DNA from: Sialis fuliginosa
Taxonomy: Eukaryota > Arthropoda > Insecta > Megaloptera > Sialidae
Assembly: GCA_961205875.1 (NCBI GenBank)
Contig: OY540809.1
Span: forward strand, 29,586,267-29,650,266
Reading direction: 5' to 3'
Length of the DNA: 64,000 nt
Below are positions 1 to 12,027 of the stretch, piece after piece. A program made the translations under genes and the position numbers. The notes under the pieces are model-generated. The model made no database searches. It saw only the letters and a program-made list of their open reading frames with translations, and was not told the origin of the DNA. Position 1 is the stretch's first letter. Each line of letters begins with the position of its first letter.

Positions 1-972
1 AAGTTTAACTAAATACTCCATTAACTAACTAATATTATTAACAAAAATAAGCATAATACATTTAATTAAATAGATTTTTAATTTTTTGCGCTGTTATTAC
101 CTGAACTTTGAACCGTTATTTTTTTCTATCAGACCAAAATAGTCCAAAAAAATTGACCTTGAATTTTCAAGATAAAGGGTGTCTCCTGAATCTGTTTTAC
201 TATTTTTTTCGTAAGAAAACATAAAATATTTTGTGTCCTGTGATAATGAGTGGTCGATATTTCGACCATTCCCGTCCTTAAGAGGTTAAGGAGCTTTAAA
301 TTGGTTGATAATACCGGACATTAATCCATTAAATACTTCGTATATATATATTTATAAATGCACCCCTTGCTACCGCCCCCCGTTTTGCGTGGGTCCACCC
401 GGATGTGGCAATTGAAATTAACTTGAAAACCACTATTTTTAGACGCATACATGTTTCACCTCTGTAACAGATACATTAGTGAGATGTAAAATTAGATAGA
501 GACTCGTAAATTACAGAGACTGAGATGATGTTTAAAGTTTGTTAGTTTTGTTGTCGATATAAACTGATTTTATGGAAAGAAACGACTATTATTCAACGCT
601 CTATAAACAAATTAGTTCGATACATGGTTCAGTGATTGCCTTGTATTTTGTATACGTATGTTTTACAGGCAGTAAATTTGGATGTAGATATTTAAATCTG
701 ACTTCTAGAAGTTGATAAAATTTTCAATAAATTATGCAACAGTATTTTGATTTTGATGTAGTATAGGATATTATTTATAGACCAGTACAATAGGTATGAT
801 GCCAGTAACAAAGTATCACTGAAATTATGATTTTAAATAATGAAATAAGTTAAAAAGATTCTAAAAAATGTATAAATAAAGTAATAAAAGCGAGATTAAT
901 ATGATTTTTGTTACAATAAAAACGCAAAATACAGCAACCCGCCATGTTTGATAAAACAACAGTCAGAGTGGA

Positions 973-980
973 TGACGTCA
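973..980. promoter_or_regulatory. CRE octamer TGACGTCA
   Basis: Perfect palindromic cAMP-response element about 3.7 kb upstream of the kinase start, followed at 992 by a second AACGTCAT half-site. The surrounding 900-1080 looks non-repetitive. The role is inferred from the motif only. Confidence 0.25.
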
Positions 981-1281
981 CGGCTACGTAAACGTCATTT
1001 TTGTTTTATTAATATCTGCACTGTTTATAAATTATTTTGTGGTTTTAAATTATCAATTTGCTCAGTTTTATGTTACCAAAAATAAAACCAAGAAACATTA
1101 GCGATGGAACAAGGATTTATTATAGGTGACATAGAGTGTTTACATAGGCGTAACGTCAAAAATGCGCAATGACACCTGCGAGCATTTCGGCGTCAAATTC
1201 AAAATTAGTTTTGAAAGGGTCAATTTCTGTGATTAAAGTTAGTTTTTAAAAATTAGGCATCATGCCTATTGTAAAAATCAC

Positions 1282-1438
1282 AATTCTTATGTGAAAAATA
1301 AAAAATTTGGTTGGTGCAGGTAACTTCATCGGATCATGAAGGACATTTGTACATATATGAAACATTGCGCAATTGATTGAACAATTTATAAATAATTGTC
1401 AAAGTTACATGAATAGCATTTTTTACCTCTTACGGCTA
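1282..1438. repeat. Solo end of the 23646-25003 foldback family
   Basis: Begins AATTCTTATGTGAAAAATAA and keeps the phrase CATATATGAAACATTGCGCA of the outer arm of the 1.36 kb foldback at 23646-25003. The match stops after the GCATTTTTTACCT segment. Confidence 0.65.
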
Positions 1439-1554
1439 TACATACTTTGTTCAAATTAAGTGTTATGGAAAAGTACTTAAAGTATTAAGCCATTTTTAAT
1501 TCTAAAGTTCTTTTTAAGTACTTCCAAGTACTTTACTAGTGAAATTCAAGTATT

Positions 1555-2009
1555 ACATTCAACCGAATCTGAATCTGAACCTTTTCATAGATAACCGGTA
1601 ACCAAATATTTTTAAAATATCAATAAATAATTTTTATTATTTTTCTCCAATGATTTTTAAAAGAGATTATACAATATACTAACTCGAAATCTGTTTGAAT
1701 TTTATGGTAAGATGTGAGTTCACTGCTAAAATTTACGTATTTTTTACATTCTTTTTTGATTCTATAACTGAATTACATTTTTTTTTCAAATCTTTAAATG
1801 TAATTTTATTTTTCACCCTTTTTTCTAACCATATTTTAAAGGTTATTAATGTTTTTTCTTCTTTAGAAAATGTTTTATGTTAAATTATAATTTTTTTTCG
1901 TACAACATAATTTTATTTCATACAAACTTGAACCCGAACCCGAACCTAAACCCTAAAAAAAAAAATAATTGAACCCGAACGATAAATAAATTCCGGTTCA
2001 AGTCCCTGA
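1555..2009. repeat. GAACC-rich dispersed element, copy 1
   Basis: Degenerate GAATCTGAATCTGAACC and GAACCCGAACCCGAACC runs at both ends, closing with GGTTCAAGTCCCTGA. The inner phrase TTTTTCTCCAATGATTTTTA recurs at 56075-56560, which opens with the inverse terminus TCAGGGACCTGAACC. The open frame at 1695-1883 is chance. Confidence 0.6.
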
Positions 2010-2275
2010 TTACACCTCTTTGTTACATTTATCCTAAGACACATTGTATTATTTGGGCATATATTAATGGGTGTTACATTTAAACTATCTTTCCATGCCA
2101 CCAAAAGTTACTGGTTTTTGCTAAATAATATATGAATATGCTAAAATTCATTATTTTCAAAAAATAAATTTTATTAGATGATTATAAGAATTTAGTTACT
2201 CCAAACGATTAATTAATTATAAAAAAATTTAATTCATACATGTATTGCATTTATATTAACGTGACAAGCCAGACA

Positions 2276-2561
2276 TAGAGTGACCGTGACCAGGTCGCAG
2301 GTTTTTTACCCGTAGTCTCAGGGTTTGCATTCTGGTTCTCCGGGCTCAGGGTTTTGGTTCAATTTCTCCGGGTTTTGCAAAAAATTATGGTATTTAAAAA
2401 ATATACCATGTATATAAAGCAGAGGGCGCAAAAGCACAGATTAGTGTAGTAAATGTTTAATAAATTTTATGAAAATAAAAATAAAAAGGATAAAATAAAA
2501 TAAAAAAGAGTCTTCATTTTCAGGTTTCAAGGTTTACAAAAACTAAAATCTGGTCACCCTA
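2276..2561. mobile_element. Miniature inverted-repeat element, copy 1 (286 bp)
   Basis: Ends TAGAGTGACC and GGTCACCCTA are inverted with TA at both tips. The interior carries CTCAGGG phrases and a 3' block (AAAATAAAAATAAAAAGG) shared with the partial copy at 60544-60808. Confidence 0.65.
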
Positions 2562-2958
2562 GCCACACAGATGACACGAGATGCGTTTTTCTGTTTATGT
2601 ATTTCCACACAAGAGCATTCAATGTCGATAACAAACGAATATTGTCCATGTACGGTGTATAAACATTATTCAAAAACGGCAAACGCGGTCGCATATGTGT
2701 CAGTAGACTACCTATGTTGTAACCACCGGCTGCCATTTTGTAACGACTCTTGCATTTACATAATGCAAAATAATTGTGTATGTATGTATGTGAACTGATT
2801 TACCGATACTGCACACTGCACATATCGTATGCAGAAAATAATTTCTACTGTTTTAAACTTGATAATTTTTCGCTTTGGATATTGCCTATAATTAATCAAC
2901 CTTTGGGTGGTTTAAAAAAGTTCCGCTTAAGAAAATCAATTTTACCTTGATATCTAAC

Positions 2959-3767
2959 CAGGGCCGTAACTACCACAGGGGCAGCCGGGGCTGTGCCCCG
3001 GGGCCCCCGAGCTTAGGAGGGCCCCGGAAAAGGAAGGTATTTTTTACGAAATCGGATTTAAAAAGTTTTGAGTTAAACTCATTTTGATTCAACACGAAGA
3101 AAATTTTTCAAAAACAAAAACTCAAAAAAAAATTGTTTAATACATATATAGAATTATCTTTAGAGCCAACGCATAGAATATAAAAAATTTACAAAAAAAA
3201 AGAATGTCCCTTTGTTGCTCACAAGATATCAACGAGTCAATTTTTATTTTTAATTGTCTTTTAGCCGTTTTGATTTGGAACTTGTCACACTTACATATTT
3301 ATAATCATAAGGAATATCTTTCCTCAACATTTTATTAAAATCGATTTTATTAGTCGTTGTAAATTATAATAGGTTCTGTAATACAATTATAAGATTTTTA
3401 AAAATTTAGTTTTATAGGGAAATTCATAACATGAATTTTAAAATGATTTTTTTATTTTTACAATCCGGCCAATAGATTTTTTTTTTAAATCGTACACGAA
3501 AATATGACTAATATGACTGCACTATAAATCGAGTTTTATGCAGCTCGATATGAGAAATTATTGTTTATTTTTTCAAAAAATTTATTTACTGGGGTAGTTT
3601 TCATTGTTTACAAAAAATAGTGATAATTAAAATTTGAAAGCATTCATATTTTTATTGAAAAACTTATTTTTTTCGAAAATAGTCACATACTTCAAAATTG
3701 TCCAAAAACAATTTATAAGGAGGGGTCCTCGATCACCTGCTGCCCCGAGCCTCTAGTTACGGCCCTG
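2959..3767. mobile_element. hAT-superfamily non-autonomous element, 809 bp
   Basis: Inverted ends CAGGGCCGTAACTA and TAGTTACGGCCCTG, flanked by near-identical 8-base direct repeats TATCTAAC (2951-2958) and TATCTAAG (3768-3775). CAGGG-type ends with an 8 bp target duplication are diagnostic of hAT. The left part is strikingly G+C-rich (GGGGCCCCCGAGC) against an AT-rich core. No transposase seen. Confidence 0.85.
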
Positions 3768-4046
3768 TATCTAAGTAGCCCACTTTTGTTAAAATTGTGT
3801 TTTTGATCCATATTATTGTCCAAACAGTAACAAGGTTTTCATACCCTTAATATTGTCAGGTTAAGTTATTCAAATTCTATAATAAATGGATTTTATTTTT
3901 AAGTATCAGTTTTAACAATTAAAGAAAACGTAAAACTTATTTTTTGTGATTTTTCATTGAACTAACTTTATGAAAAATGTTTACTACTAAAATTTCTTTT
4001 TCTTGATCCATTAGCTTATTATTTCCATGTTTGAAAAACATACCAA

Positions 4047-4054
4047 TGACGTCA
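4047..4054. promoter_or_regulatory. CRE octamer TGACGTCA upstream of the kinase exon
   Basis: Perfect CRE about 610 bases upstream of ATG 4662. It could belong to the promoter of this isoform, but no transcription start is identifiable in the AT-rich 3776-4661 stretch. Confidence 0.25.
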
Positions 4055-4661
4055 AATACATAAAAAATGTTCATTTTTATATGATTTTTGTAAAAAAATA
4101 TGTTAGATTACAAACATTGCGCTCATTAATTTTTAATTTATGTATTGTTTACAATACATAATAGAAAATAAAATGTAAAAATACTACAAGCTATACAAGT
4201 ATTGGAATAAATTATTAAGTTATAAATAATACAAATATAGGTACATTAAAATAATTCTTAAGAACAGAAAACGCTATTAACATTTTTTTATTATCTATAA
4301 CTTATATTAAATGTATAAATAAATAGATGCTTATAAAATCAATTACTTATTAATTTTGCTCTGATAAAATATACAAAAACTTTAAATTAAAAAATACAAA
4401 AAATATCAAAATTCTAAACAAATTCAACATTTCAACATCAAATTATCCATACTGTTTTTATTATTTAACATCAAGACTTTTATAAAAATACGATGGGACA
4501 TAATAAATTAAACAAATATGTAACAATATTCCTAAAATTACCAAAATATTAAACCGAGTAAAACAATCTACAAAACAAACTGAACATCAAGTGTTTTAAT
4601 GAACTATATAACGTCCCTAAATCATTTAATTCGTCGACGAGTTTTTAATATCGATAACACC

Positions 4662-5044
4662 ATGGAGAACCACACACCATCACAGTCTAATGTCGACGTG
4701 CTACGTAAAGCCGTACGCGACTTACGTGAGGATGTGAGACGTCGGGACGCGCGTATATTCAAGCTGGAAGTCGAGCTGAATGAAAGAGATAATTTAGTGC
4801 GGCATTTACGTAACGAGATCGATAAGTTCCGACAGGTCGTACCTACTTTAACGCAGCGTATAATCAGAGGTTCTCCAGGTAATGAAGATGAAGTACCGTG
4901 GTACAGTGGATCAGGAGTGGAGAACAGTAGAGTTTTGTCGGTCGGAGAGCCAAGGATTAAGAGGCAGGCTATCAGCGCTGAACCGTTAAGCCAGTTCGAT
5001 GCTACTAATGGAGATTTGCTTGTTAAGATACCTAAGACTAATAA
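4662..5044 (+). CDS. for: cGMP-dependent protein kinase (PKG-I/foraging type), N-terminal coding exon
   Basis: This exon encodes the dimerisation and autoinhibitory N-terminus of a cGMP-dependent Ser/Thr kinase. Residues 14-56 form a clean heptad coiled coil: a positions V18, V25, I32, L39, V46, I53 and d positions L14, L21, R28, L35, R42, L49, F56. Residues 96-108 (EPRIKRQAISAEP) contain the pseudosubstrate KRQAISAEP, which from memory matches the vertebrate PKG-I beta form, with Ala103 at the phospho-acceptor position. The start at 4662 is preferred because its context CACCATGG is strong. An in-frame ATG at 4599 would add 21 residues from AT-rich sequence that looks like leader. The exon ends at a GTAAGT donor (5045-5050) after two bases of codon 128. 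It is clearly richer in G+C than its surroundings. The true 5' end and any upstream non-coding exon are not visible. The symbol rests on family resemblance; a second insect PKG paralogue is not fully excluded. Confidence 0.88.
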
Positions 5045-5087
5045 GTAAGTTTGGTTAAGTAATATTTTCCAATTTTTATGCAATTAT

Positions 5088-5762
5088 CACAGGCCAACAT
5101 CATTTTTGATGTCTCTACTTAAATAGGTGATTTCGGAGACTTTTGGCGTGCTGAAACCGAATACGTCACCCGAATTGCTTCATCAGGTCAGGTTTTTGAT
5201 ATAACCTAACCTAAAAGGGTCCAAAATGACGATTTTGGTAATAGTTAAGAATTCATTACCAAATAGGTAAATTTTTTCCAAAGTTTTCGTTCATGGTAAG
5301 AAGTAGTACTATCTTTCCGATTTAAAATAAATTTTTACTTTCTACTGTACGATTTTTTTTCACCGAAATAAACTAGTTTGAAGTTATTGTTATATTTAAT
5401 GTATAGTAAAGTCTATTGTGTCACTGTGTCTACTCTATTAAGAAAAAAATCATATAATCAAACTAGTATATTTCGGTGCAAAAAAATCTTACAAAAAAAA
5501 TAAAGATTCATTTTAAAGGGAAAAGATAGTACTGTATTTCTTACCGCGAACGAAAACTTTAGAAAAAATTTACCTACTTGGTAATAAATTCTTAAATATT
5601 ACCAAAATCGTCATTTTGGACACTTTTAGGTTAGGTTATATCAAAAACCTGACCTGATGGAGTAATTCGGATGACAGATTCGGTTTCAGCACGCCAAAAA
5701 ACTCCGAAATCACTTATTGAAGTAGACACATCAGTTCAAAAGTATTTTTTTGTTGGCCTGTG
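5088..5762. mobile_element. Foldback element, 675 bp, copy 1
   Basis: The two halves are inverted copies of each other over most of their length: CACAGGCCAAC/GTTGGCCTGTG ends, then CTCCGAAATCAC, TTCGGTTTCAGCACGCC, CAGGTCAGGTTTTTGATATA and TTTCGGTG segments in mirror order. The second copy is at 26618-27272. It starts 43 bases after the kinase donor site. Confidence 0.8.
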
Positions 5763-5857
5763 TTAAAGAAACTTTTTAAGATGTTTTAGCACCAAAGTCA
5801 TAGCTAGAGGTCGCTGCGCTTTCGGCAAAAACCGAATTAAGTGCCGTCCCCTACGAT

Positions 5858-5934
5858 GTTAGCGAACCTTATTTTTTCGTCATCATGTCCATTTTGATGA
5901 CTCTTAAAGCTCTTCTACCCACTAAGCTAGGCCA
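5858..5934 (-). repeat. Possible tRNA-like SINE head (A and B boxes)
   Basis: On the minus strand TAGCTTAGTGGGTAGAAGAGC resembles a tRNA A-box region, and GGTTCGCTAAC about 61 bases on resembles a B box. The spacing is long for a tRNA and no cloverleaf is evident. A SINE remnant is the better guess; it could be coincidence. Confidence 0.22.
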
Positions 5935-6918
5935 TTGTTTAACACAAAAGCAACTTTTCTTCCACTCGAAAGTTCTCGGGGTTCATTTTAAACCGACTCA
6001 ATATATTTTTTATGTATATTCGAGTATAAATGAACTTTGAAGGGAAAAAACTATTTGAGAAAAAAAATAAAACCTGTTTCAAAAACTATTAAATTTAATT
6101 ATTATATAACACTTTTCAGTGTTTTTAGTTTTTTTAAGTCGAATTTATTTTTTTCTTAAAAAGTTTTTTATTGTTTTTTTTTTTAAACAAATAGGTAGTA
6201 TTAAACTATTTTAGAATAGATGAACAATTTTGTTACATTTATTATATATTTTTTGGGTAAGAATTAATTTTAAAACATAAGCGACTCATGTTTTACTTAA
6301 TTCTGAGCCTCATATTGTTTTTAAAAATCCCTGACTACATACACATTTAACATCTTTATTTTGTTAGTTGATTTAAATTTTAATTAGGATGCTCCAAAAT
6401 AAGGATAAGTAACAAAAAATAACAATTACTAAACAAACAAAAATCAGCCAAGACATACACGAATGTATGCCATTAGGATTACAGAAAACAAATATGAAAT
6501 AAAGTCAAATTCTAATAACTGAGATATACATTTGGCATAATTTTTTTTGCTCGCTTTAATTCTATGGCGCCCCCTTTGAATTTTTTTTCATGCATGTCTG
6601 CAGGTTATGTTCAGTTAAAATTTCAAGTTTTTAACTTATATAGTTTACGAGATATTTTGCTGTGACCGGAAAGGACATACGGATGACAAAGTGAGATTAA
6701 AAACAATGCAATATTTTCAGTTTTTGGAGGTAATGAGTGGACTTCAAATCGGGTGCTGTAGAAATTTACTTGTATGAATGAGAATAACTTAATACCATAC
6801 CTTAATATAATTTTCTTCATTTGGAATGTATTGAAAAGAAAAATACATACATATCCATTGTATAATTTTAAATTCTGATAACTATTTTTATGAATTTACG
6901 TATATAAGTACTCTACAT

Positions 6919-7507
6919 AAAGCTTGTCCAACCCGCCACATGCGGCCCTCGAAGACCCTTGGTGCGGGCCGCGAGGATAATAAAAAAAAAATATAATAAT
7001 AAATTTTCATTGAAATTAGTACACCTAAAAAAAAGGTCTTCAGTTTTTATTATTGACACGACAAAAAAAAGAGGTTCTCAGTTTTATATTCTAGTCCATA
7101 GGTGTCCAACCTTTTGAACCTTCCGGGCCGCATAGCAAAAATTTTACTTAATTTGGTTTACTAAGGGCCGCAGGTTATAATATAAAACTGAGGACCTTTT
7201 TTTTTTGGTCGCGTCAATTCCTAATTTTATTATAAATATAATATATAAATAGATATATGGATAGAGAGTTAAATTGGAAAGACCTTTTTTTTTTAGTCGT
7301 AAATACTATTTTCTATGTACATTTATTATCATAAATTAATTTATCATAAATTTTTTTATTTTTTTAAATTATGCTCGCGGGCCGCACCAAGGATCCTCGA
7401 GGGCCGCGGGTTGGACAAGCTTGTTCTAGTCTGCGGCCCTTAGTAAATTAAATTAAATAAAATTTCTGCTATGCGGCCCAGAAGGTTCAAAAGGTTGGAC
7501 ACATATG
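6919..7507. mobile_element. hAT-like composite foldback, 589 bp
   Basis: Flanked by a perfect 8-base direct repeat CTCTACAT (6911-6918 and 7508-7515). Each end carries TGTCCAACC inverted, with GCGGCCC/GGGCCGC blocks. An inner inverted pair (GTGTCCAACCTTTTGAACC at 7103 and GGTTCAAAAGGTTGGACAC at 7485) is interleaved with an outer pair (AAGCTTGTCCAACCCGC at 6920 and GCGGGTTGGACAAGCTT at 7406), so two related elements seem to have recombined or nested. Confidence 0.7.
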
Positions 7508-7910
7508 CTCTACATTAAAGAATAACTCATTGTAATAACAAAAATGCGTACAATACTAACACCTTTTCCTTGCATAACGTTAATTCGCACTGACCAAATT
7601 AAAAATTAATTATATTTATTAGATTCGACAAGTAAGAGTACATTAAAATCTGATACATTTGTTTTTCAATTATAATGACTAATAAAAACTCTCAATCAAC
7701 TTCATATCAATAAATCATAATTAGCTTACACCTGTCAATTAATGGTTTTATTTATTTAGTAGCACATGTATCAAACAAAATTTCTAAAAGCAATGTTTAT
7801 AATAACTGTCATATCAGATACCTTATTTTGCACTAATAGATATTATTTCTATTCACATAAATTTATTATTATAATTTTGAAAATTTTTTGAATCTTGATT
7901 GGTTTTCATA

Positions 7911-8255
7911 TATTACTATAGCGGACCTGGCAAACGTTGTTCTGCCCAAAAAATGTTTTAAATAAATCCATGAATAGACATTTTCGTAAATATCTTGACT
8001 CCAGTGCCACCTACCGGGTCCATTTTTTGTAAAACTATTTCTTTCCACATAACTAACATATATTCTGAATATAAGCTAAATCAGACCATAAATACAATGT
8101 ATCGAAATATCTCGATCCCAGCGCCACCTACCGGGTCCAAAAAAAAGATAAACTTATCGGAGTACCAAACAAATACATATATGGTGTGAATATGGCTTCG
8201 ATGCGTCCAGTGGTTTAGGAGTGTTGATGTGACCTACATATGCACCAAAGTTTTT
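7911..8255. repeat. Dispersed repeat with internal 110-base duplication
   Basis: GCGCCACCTACCGGGTCCA-like phrase occurs at about 8005 and 8121 in parallel. The opening GCGGACCTGGCAAACGTTGT and closing GATGCGTCCAGTGGTTTAGG phrases are typical of non-LTR or SINE-like insect repeats, from memory. A related GGCAACAGCCGTTGGCAGAA phrase is at 22494. Confidence 0.45.
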
Positions 8256-8883
8256 ATAAAAATAAAAACTTGATTTTTTTAATATTTGCTTTTTGCTATT
8301 TCTTAAAAACTCATGTTTATTGCAATCTGAATCTCATTCTCAGTTACAGAATTGTATACATTTATTATATTTCATATTGATATGTATAAATCATTTAATT
8401 ATGAAATTTGCGTAGGGGAAATTGTTTATGCAAATTCTTAGCAGTGGTTAAAATACTTAAAATATATATAGATAAATTCAGCTTCTGTTCACAGTAACTT
8501 CAATAAATATTTGCATTATTATTTTCATTTAACTGTTCACTGACATTAAATTGAAAATATGAACATGAACAAATTAATGTCAATTTAATTGGCATATTGT
8601 GAAACTGTAGTCTACAATTTAAGAATCAAGCAACAAAGAATAACGCTATGAAAAAATATTCGGTACCTGGTAAAAATTATATATTTTACCTTTTTGAATA
8701 ACAATTATGATTTCATATATACTTACCAATTATAAATATAATTTAAAATGTGTATAACAAAAACTGTCTACCTGTATACTTTATATTAACTGGACAAAGA
8801 AACAAATCAAAATAGTTTAAAAAGAAAACTTAACTCGAGTCGAAATATAAAACCAGGTCTTAACGTTTACGCGATAAATGAAG

Positions 8884-9040
8884 TTTTGTACTTTAAAAAT
8901 TGTTTTATTTTTTTCGTTTCAGTTTTCGTTCCGGTTCGAGTAAAAAAATATATATCGGTTTGGTTCCGGTTTTCGTTCCGGCAAAAATTAACGGTTTTTT
9001 CGGTTTTCAGTTCAGTTCCGGTTCGAAGCCCTGGTTAAAA
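8884..9040. repeat. GGTTCCG-rich dispersed repeat, copy 1
   Basis: Runs of TTTCGTTCCGGTT, ending TTCGAAGCCCTGG. The related copy is 12752-12895. The open frame 8900-9082 follows from this simple composition. Confidence 0.5.
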
Positions 9041-9665
9041 GAAACCAATTTTCACGGTAAACATAGGAGATTTGTCCTCTAATTCCATGTTTACCGTGAA
9101 ATCTGTTTCATCGTACAAATTGTAAAATCACATAAACATTAATAAAAACATTTTTGTTGAGACAAGTCTACTTTACCTATCTTTATTCAGCAATGGACAC
9201 ACATCATCATTATAACGTATAAGTTATCTTTTTACATGTTATACTTTAAAATGAACAACAAAGGAATTTATGCTTAAGACCATCAACCAAGATTTATTTT
9301 AGAACTCGGGAAGAGTATTTATTATTATATTATTATTATTATTGATGTCGCATTTTTTGTACAAGTTAGTAATTCTACAATTTCTCAATTCTTGAGAATC
9401 CTCTTAAATCTTCGTGTTTTTCGGTTTCTTCTACATTTGGTCTTTCAAGTGACATATTTATATAAAACTTCAACATGAAAAATCGTTGTGATGTGCCGTC
9501 TACAACCAATACAACGTCGTGTTTAAAATAAAATACAGACTAAAGTTTAGGTACCTATAAACTGATTCACTGTCAAAACAAATTAAAAATATGCAATATA
9601 AATTCAAAACAAAAATTTTTTGAAGACACAAACTTTTACATTGATACTATTAATAAATTGAGTAT

Positions 9666-9818
9666 TAGGATCGATCCAGACTATCGTGCCGGTCCCGGTC
9701 CGATCTCGGTCCGGTCTTGCTCCAATCAAATATAAATATACAATAAAAAACAATGAAATCATTCACACTATAGGTATCGTACCAGTCTCGGCCTAATCAA
9801 TAGTTTGGATCGGCCCTT
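9666..9818. mobile_element. Small inverted-repeat element, about 153 bp
   Basis: Left TAGGATCGATCCAGACTAT mirrors right ATAGTTTGGATCGGCCCTTA. Inner GGTCCCGGTCCG and CAGTCTCGGCC blocks also pair. Confidence 0.5.
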
Positions 9819-10146
9819 ATACTCATGAAAAATAAAATAATTTTCTATTCTGACAACTCTGATAAATACATATACATAAAATGCCACACCAATACAATGC
9901 AAATGTGAGTGTGAAAAAAATAATATTCAAAAATAGTGTAAATACATATTAATAGTTTCAATAGTTTTAAGCTAATATCATTAACACTTTTTTATGATGT
10001 TTGTCATATAATAAGCAATACAGGTAAACTACATATATAATAAGTATATATATGTATAATGTATAGTTCTGAAAACATAATTTTTGTTTAATGACTATAA
10101 CTTGTAAATGCATCAAGGTTAGATAAAAATTGCCATTGTTAGTTTG

Positions 10147-10733
10147 TAAACAACGAAATTAAACTATAAAATCTAGATAAGGATTCATTGAGACTTTCTT
10201 TTCATCATTATAAGCAGTGAAGTAACCAAAATAAATGTTTTAGGGGTTAAATTTAATTAATTAACAGCTTATTCCCACTTAATAAACAACAAAAGTAAAC
10301 TTTAAAATCTAGATAAGGATTCATTGAGGTCCGATATATAAAGGAGCTCGCAAATTTGCTAGCTTGCAAGCACTCTCAACTGAGATATTATTGACAGTTC
10401 TCTTATAGTTTATTGAAGACTGACAAGTTTCACGCACGCGTTGTAGGTAAACACCAATGATATTAAAACAGTGGTTATATTATGAAAATTATTTTGTACG
10501 GTCAAAATCGCCAACTGTGTTAAAATTAGTTGAAGTATCACTGCTCTAAATTCCATAGCTAATCATAGATACTAGTACAGAATTAATACCCCATTTGATA
10601 GTGCTTGCAAGCTAGCAAATTTTGCGAACTCCTTATAATACCGAGTCTGTTTTATAATCAATATAAGTAGTAACGTACCCAAAATAAGATTTTAGGGGTT
10701 GAACTTAATTAATTAACAAGTTGTTCCCACGTA
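10147..10733. repeat. 136-base tandem duplication, second unit interrupted by a miniature element
   Basis: Unit A (10147-10282) and unit B (10283-10733) both carry TCTAGATAAGGATTCATTGAG and a TTTTAGGGGTT ... TTAATTAATTAAC segment. In unit B the two parts are separated by the element at 10329-10645, so unit A is its pre-insertion site. Confidence 0.8.
10329..10645. mobile_element. Inverted-repeat miniature element (GCTAGCAAATTTGC family), copy 1
   Basis: Left AAAGGAGCTCGCAAATTTGC mirrors right GCAAATTTTGCGAACTCCTT through the inner CTTGCAAGCACT/AGTGCTTGCAAG. The core (ATTAGTTGAAGTATCACTGC) recurs inverted at 11742-12027. Confidence 0.75.
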
Positions 10734-11368
10734 ATAGGCAAAACATATTTTTTTTACAAGATACCGGCTATGTGTTTGACAGTTGTATGATTTTAAGTTA
10801 AAAATAAATTTTGTTGTTATTGCTCATTTTTTTTCTCTTATTACATACTGAATGTATGTACATGTACATTAAATTTCATACACAACACAGTTATTTGTTC
10901 CATATACGGATGTGAGAAATATTTGCAATATAATTATTGTACCTGATTTTGCCAAGCCTTTTTTAATTTCATAAAAAACATGTATCTAACAATCACTTTC
11001 ATTTTATACGACTAGGTATGTCATTTCTATGGTAGAACATCCATGACTTGATGACAGATAGAATAAATGAAATACGAAGATATTTAATTTTTGTTGGTAT
11101 ATTATATATTTGTACAATACACACTGGTACAACTTTTATATTATAGGATTAACTGGTTTTTACATTAGTTTTATACAAGATGCTTTTGTAATCAAACCAG
11201 ACGTACGTACGACTTAATAATCCCTGAGCTCCCATTTTTTCAACTTGCATATTACTTCCAGAATACTAAAAATTACTCCAATGAAAATTTCATTTAAATC
11301 GGTTAAATGGTTTTTGGGATCATTGAACATAAACAATTAAGCTCGCAAATTATATTATAATATTGTAG

Positions 11369-11460
11369 GCAGTGCCTGCTTTAGGGGGGAGCGAACTAGG
11401 ACGACCGCCCTTGGCGCCAGGCCAAGTGGAGCGGCGCGCAATGGGGCATAAGTGACTTTT
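11369..11460. mobile_element. Possible hAT end fragment
   Basis: CAGTGCCTGCTTTAGGGGGG followed by an unusually G+C-rich stretch resembles the left end of hAT-like elements at 2959 and 37124. No matching right end or 8-base duplication was found. Confidence 0.3.
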
Positions 11461-11741
11461 TTGGTTCAAATCAGTGTACTGTAATTTTTGAGTAAACTTT
11501 TTTTAATCTTTAAATTTTTTGTCGATCTGTTAAAGCCGATTAAGCAAAAAATATAGCTAAATATAAACAATGTTAATTTTTTTTAAATCCAAGAAAAATC
11601 GATTATGTGATAGCTGCTAACTAACAAATCCTTATTCAGTAACCCAGAAAACCTTTAATAAGGTATTAACTATTCAATTTATTTGTTAATTTATCAATTT
11701 CATTTGTTAATAAGAGGGGAAGGGGGTTTCGACGGTCTTAG

Positions 11742-12027
11742 GGCTAGCAAGCACTTTCAAATGGGGTATTAATTCTGTACTAGTATCTATGGAATTTAGA
11801 GCAGTGACACTTCAACTAATTGTAACACAGTTGGCATCTTTCACCGTACAAAATAAATTTCATAATATCACCACTGTTTTAATACCGTTGGTATTTACCA
11901 ACAACGCGTGCGCGCAACATGTCAAAGTCTTCAACAAACTCCAAACGAACTGTCATATATGTTTGATATCTCATTTGAAAGTGCTTGCTAGCTAGCAAAT
12001 TTGCTAGCACCTTTATAATACCGGACA
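11742..12027. mobile_element. GCTAGCAAATTTGC family, copy 2, inverted
   Basis: Carries GCAGTGACACTTCAACTAAT and TTAATTCTGTACTAGTATCT, the inverse of the core at 10530-10595. The right end reads GCTAGCACCTTTATAATACC; the left end is truncated. Confidence 0.7.

Larger units (their letters stand above)
1..4661. other. Sequence upstream of the kinase start
   Basis: Apart from the repeats at 1282, 1555, 2276 and 2959 and the CRE octamers, I see only AT-rich sequence. 540-1080 looks non-repetitive. 3776-4661 must contain the 5' untranslated region and perhaps the promoter, but no TATA box or initiator can be chosen with confidence among so many AT stretches. Confidence 0.6.

Noticed and set aside
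4599..4661. Upstream in-frame ATG as the kinase start
   Set aside because: It would add 21 residues encoded by AT-rich leader-like sequence, while the ATG at 4662 has a much stronger context. It cannot be excluded without transcript data.
4622..5083. 153-codon minus-strand frame opposite the kinase exon
   Set aside because: It is the antisense shadow of the well-supported coding exon 4662-5044 and has no recognisable motif.
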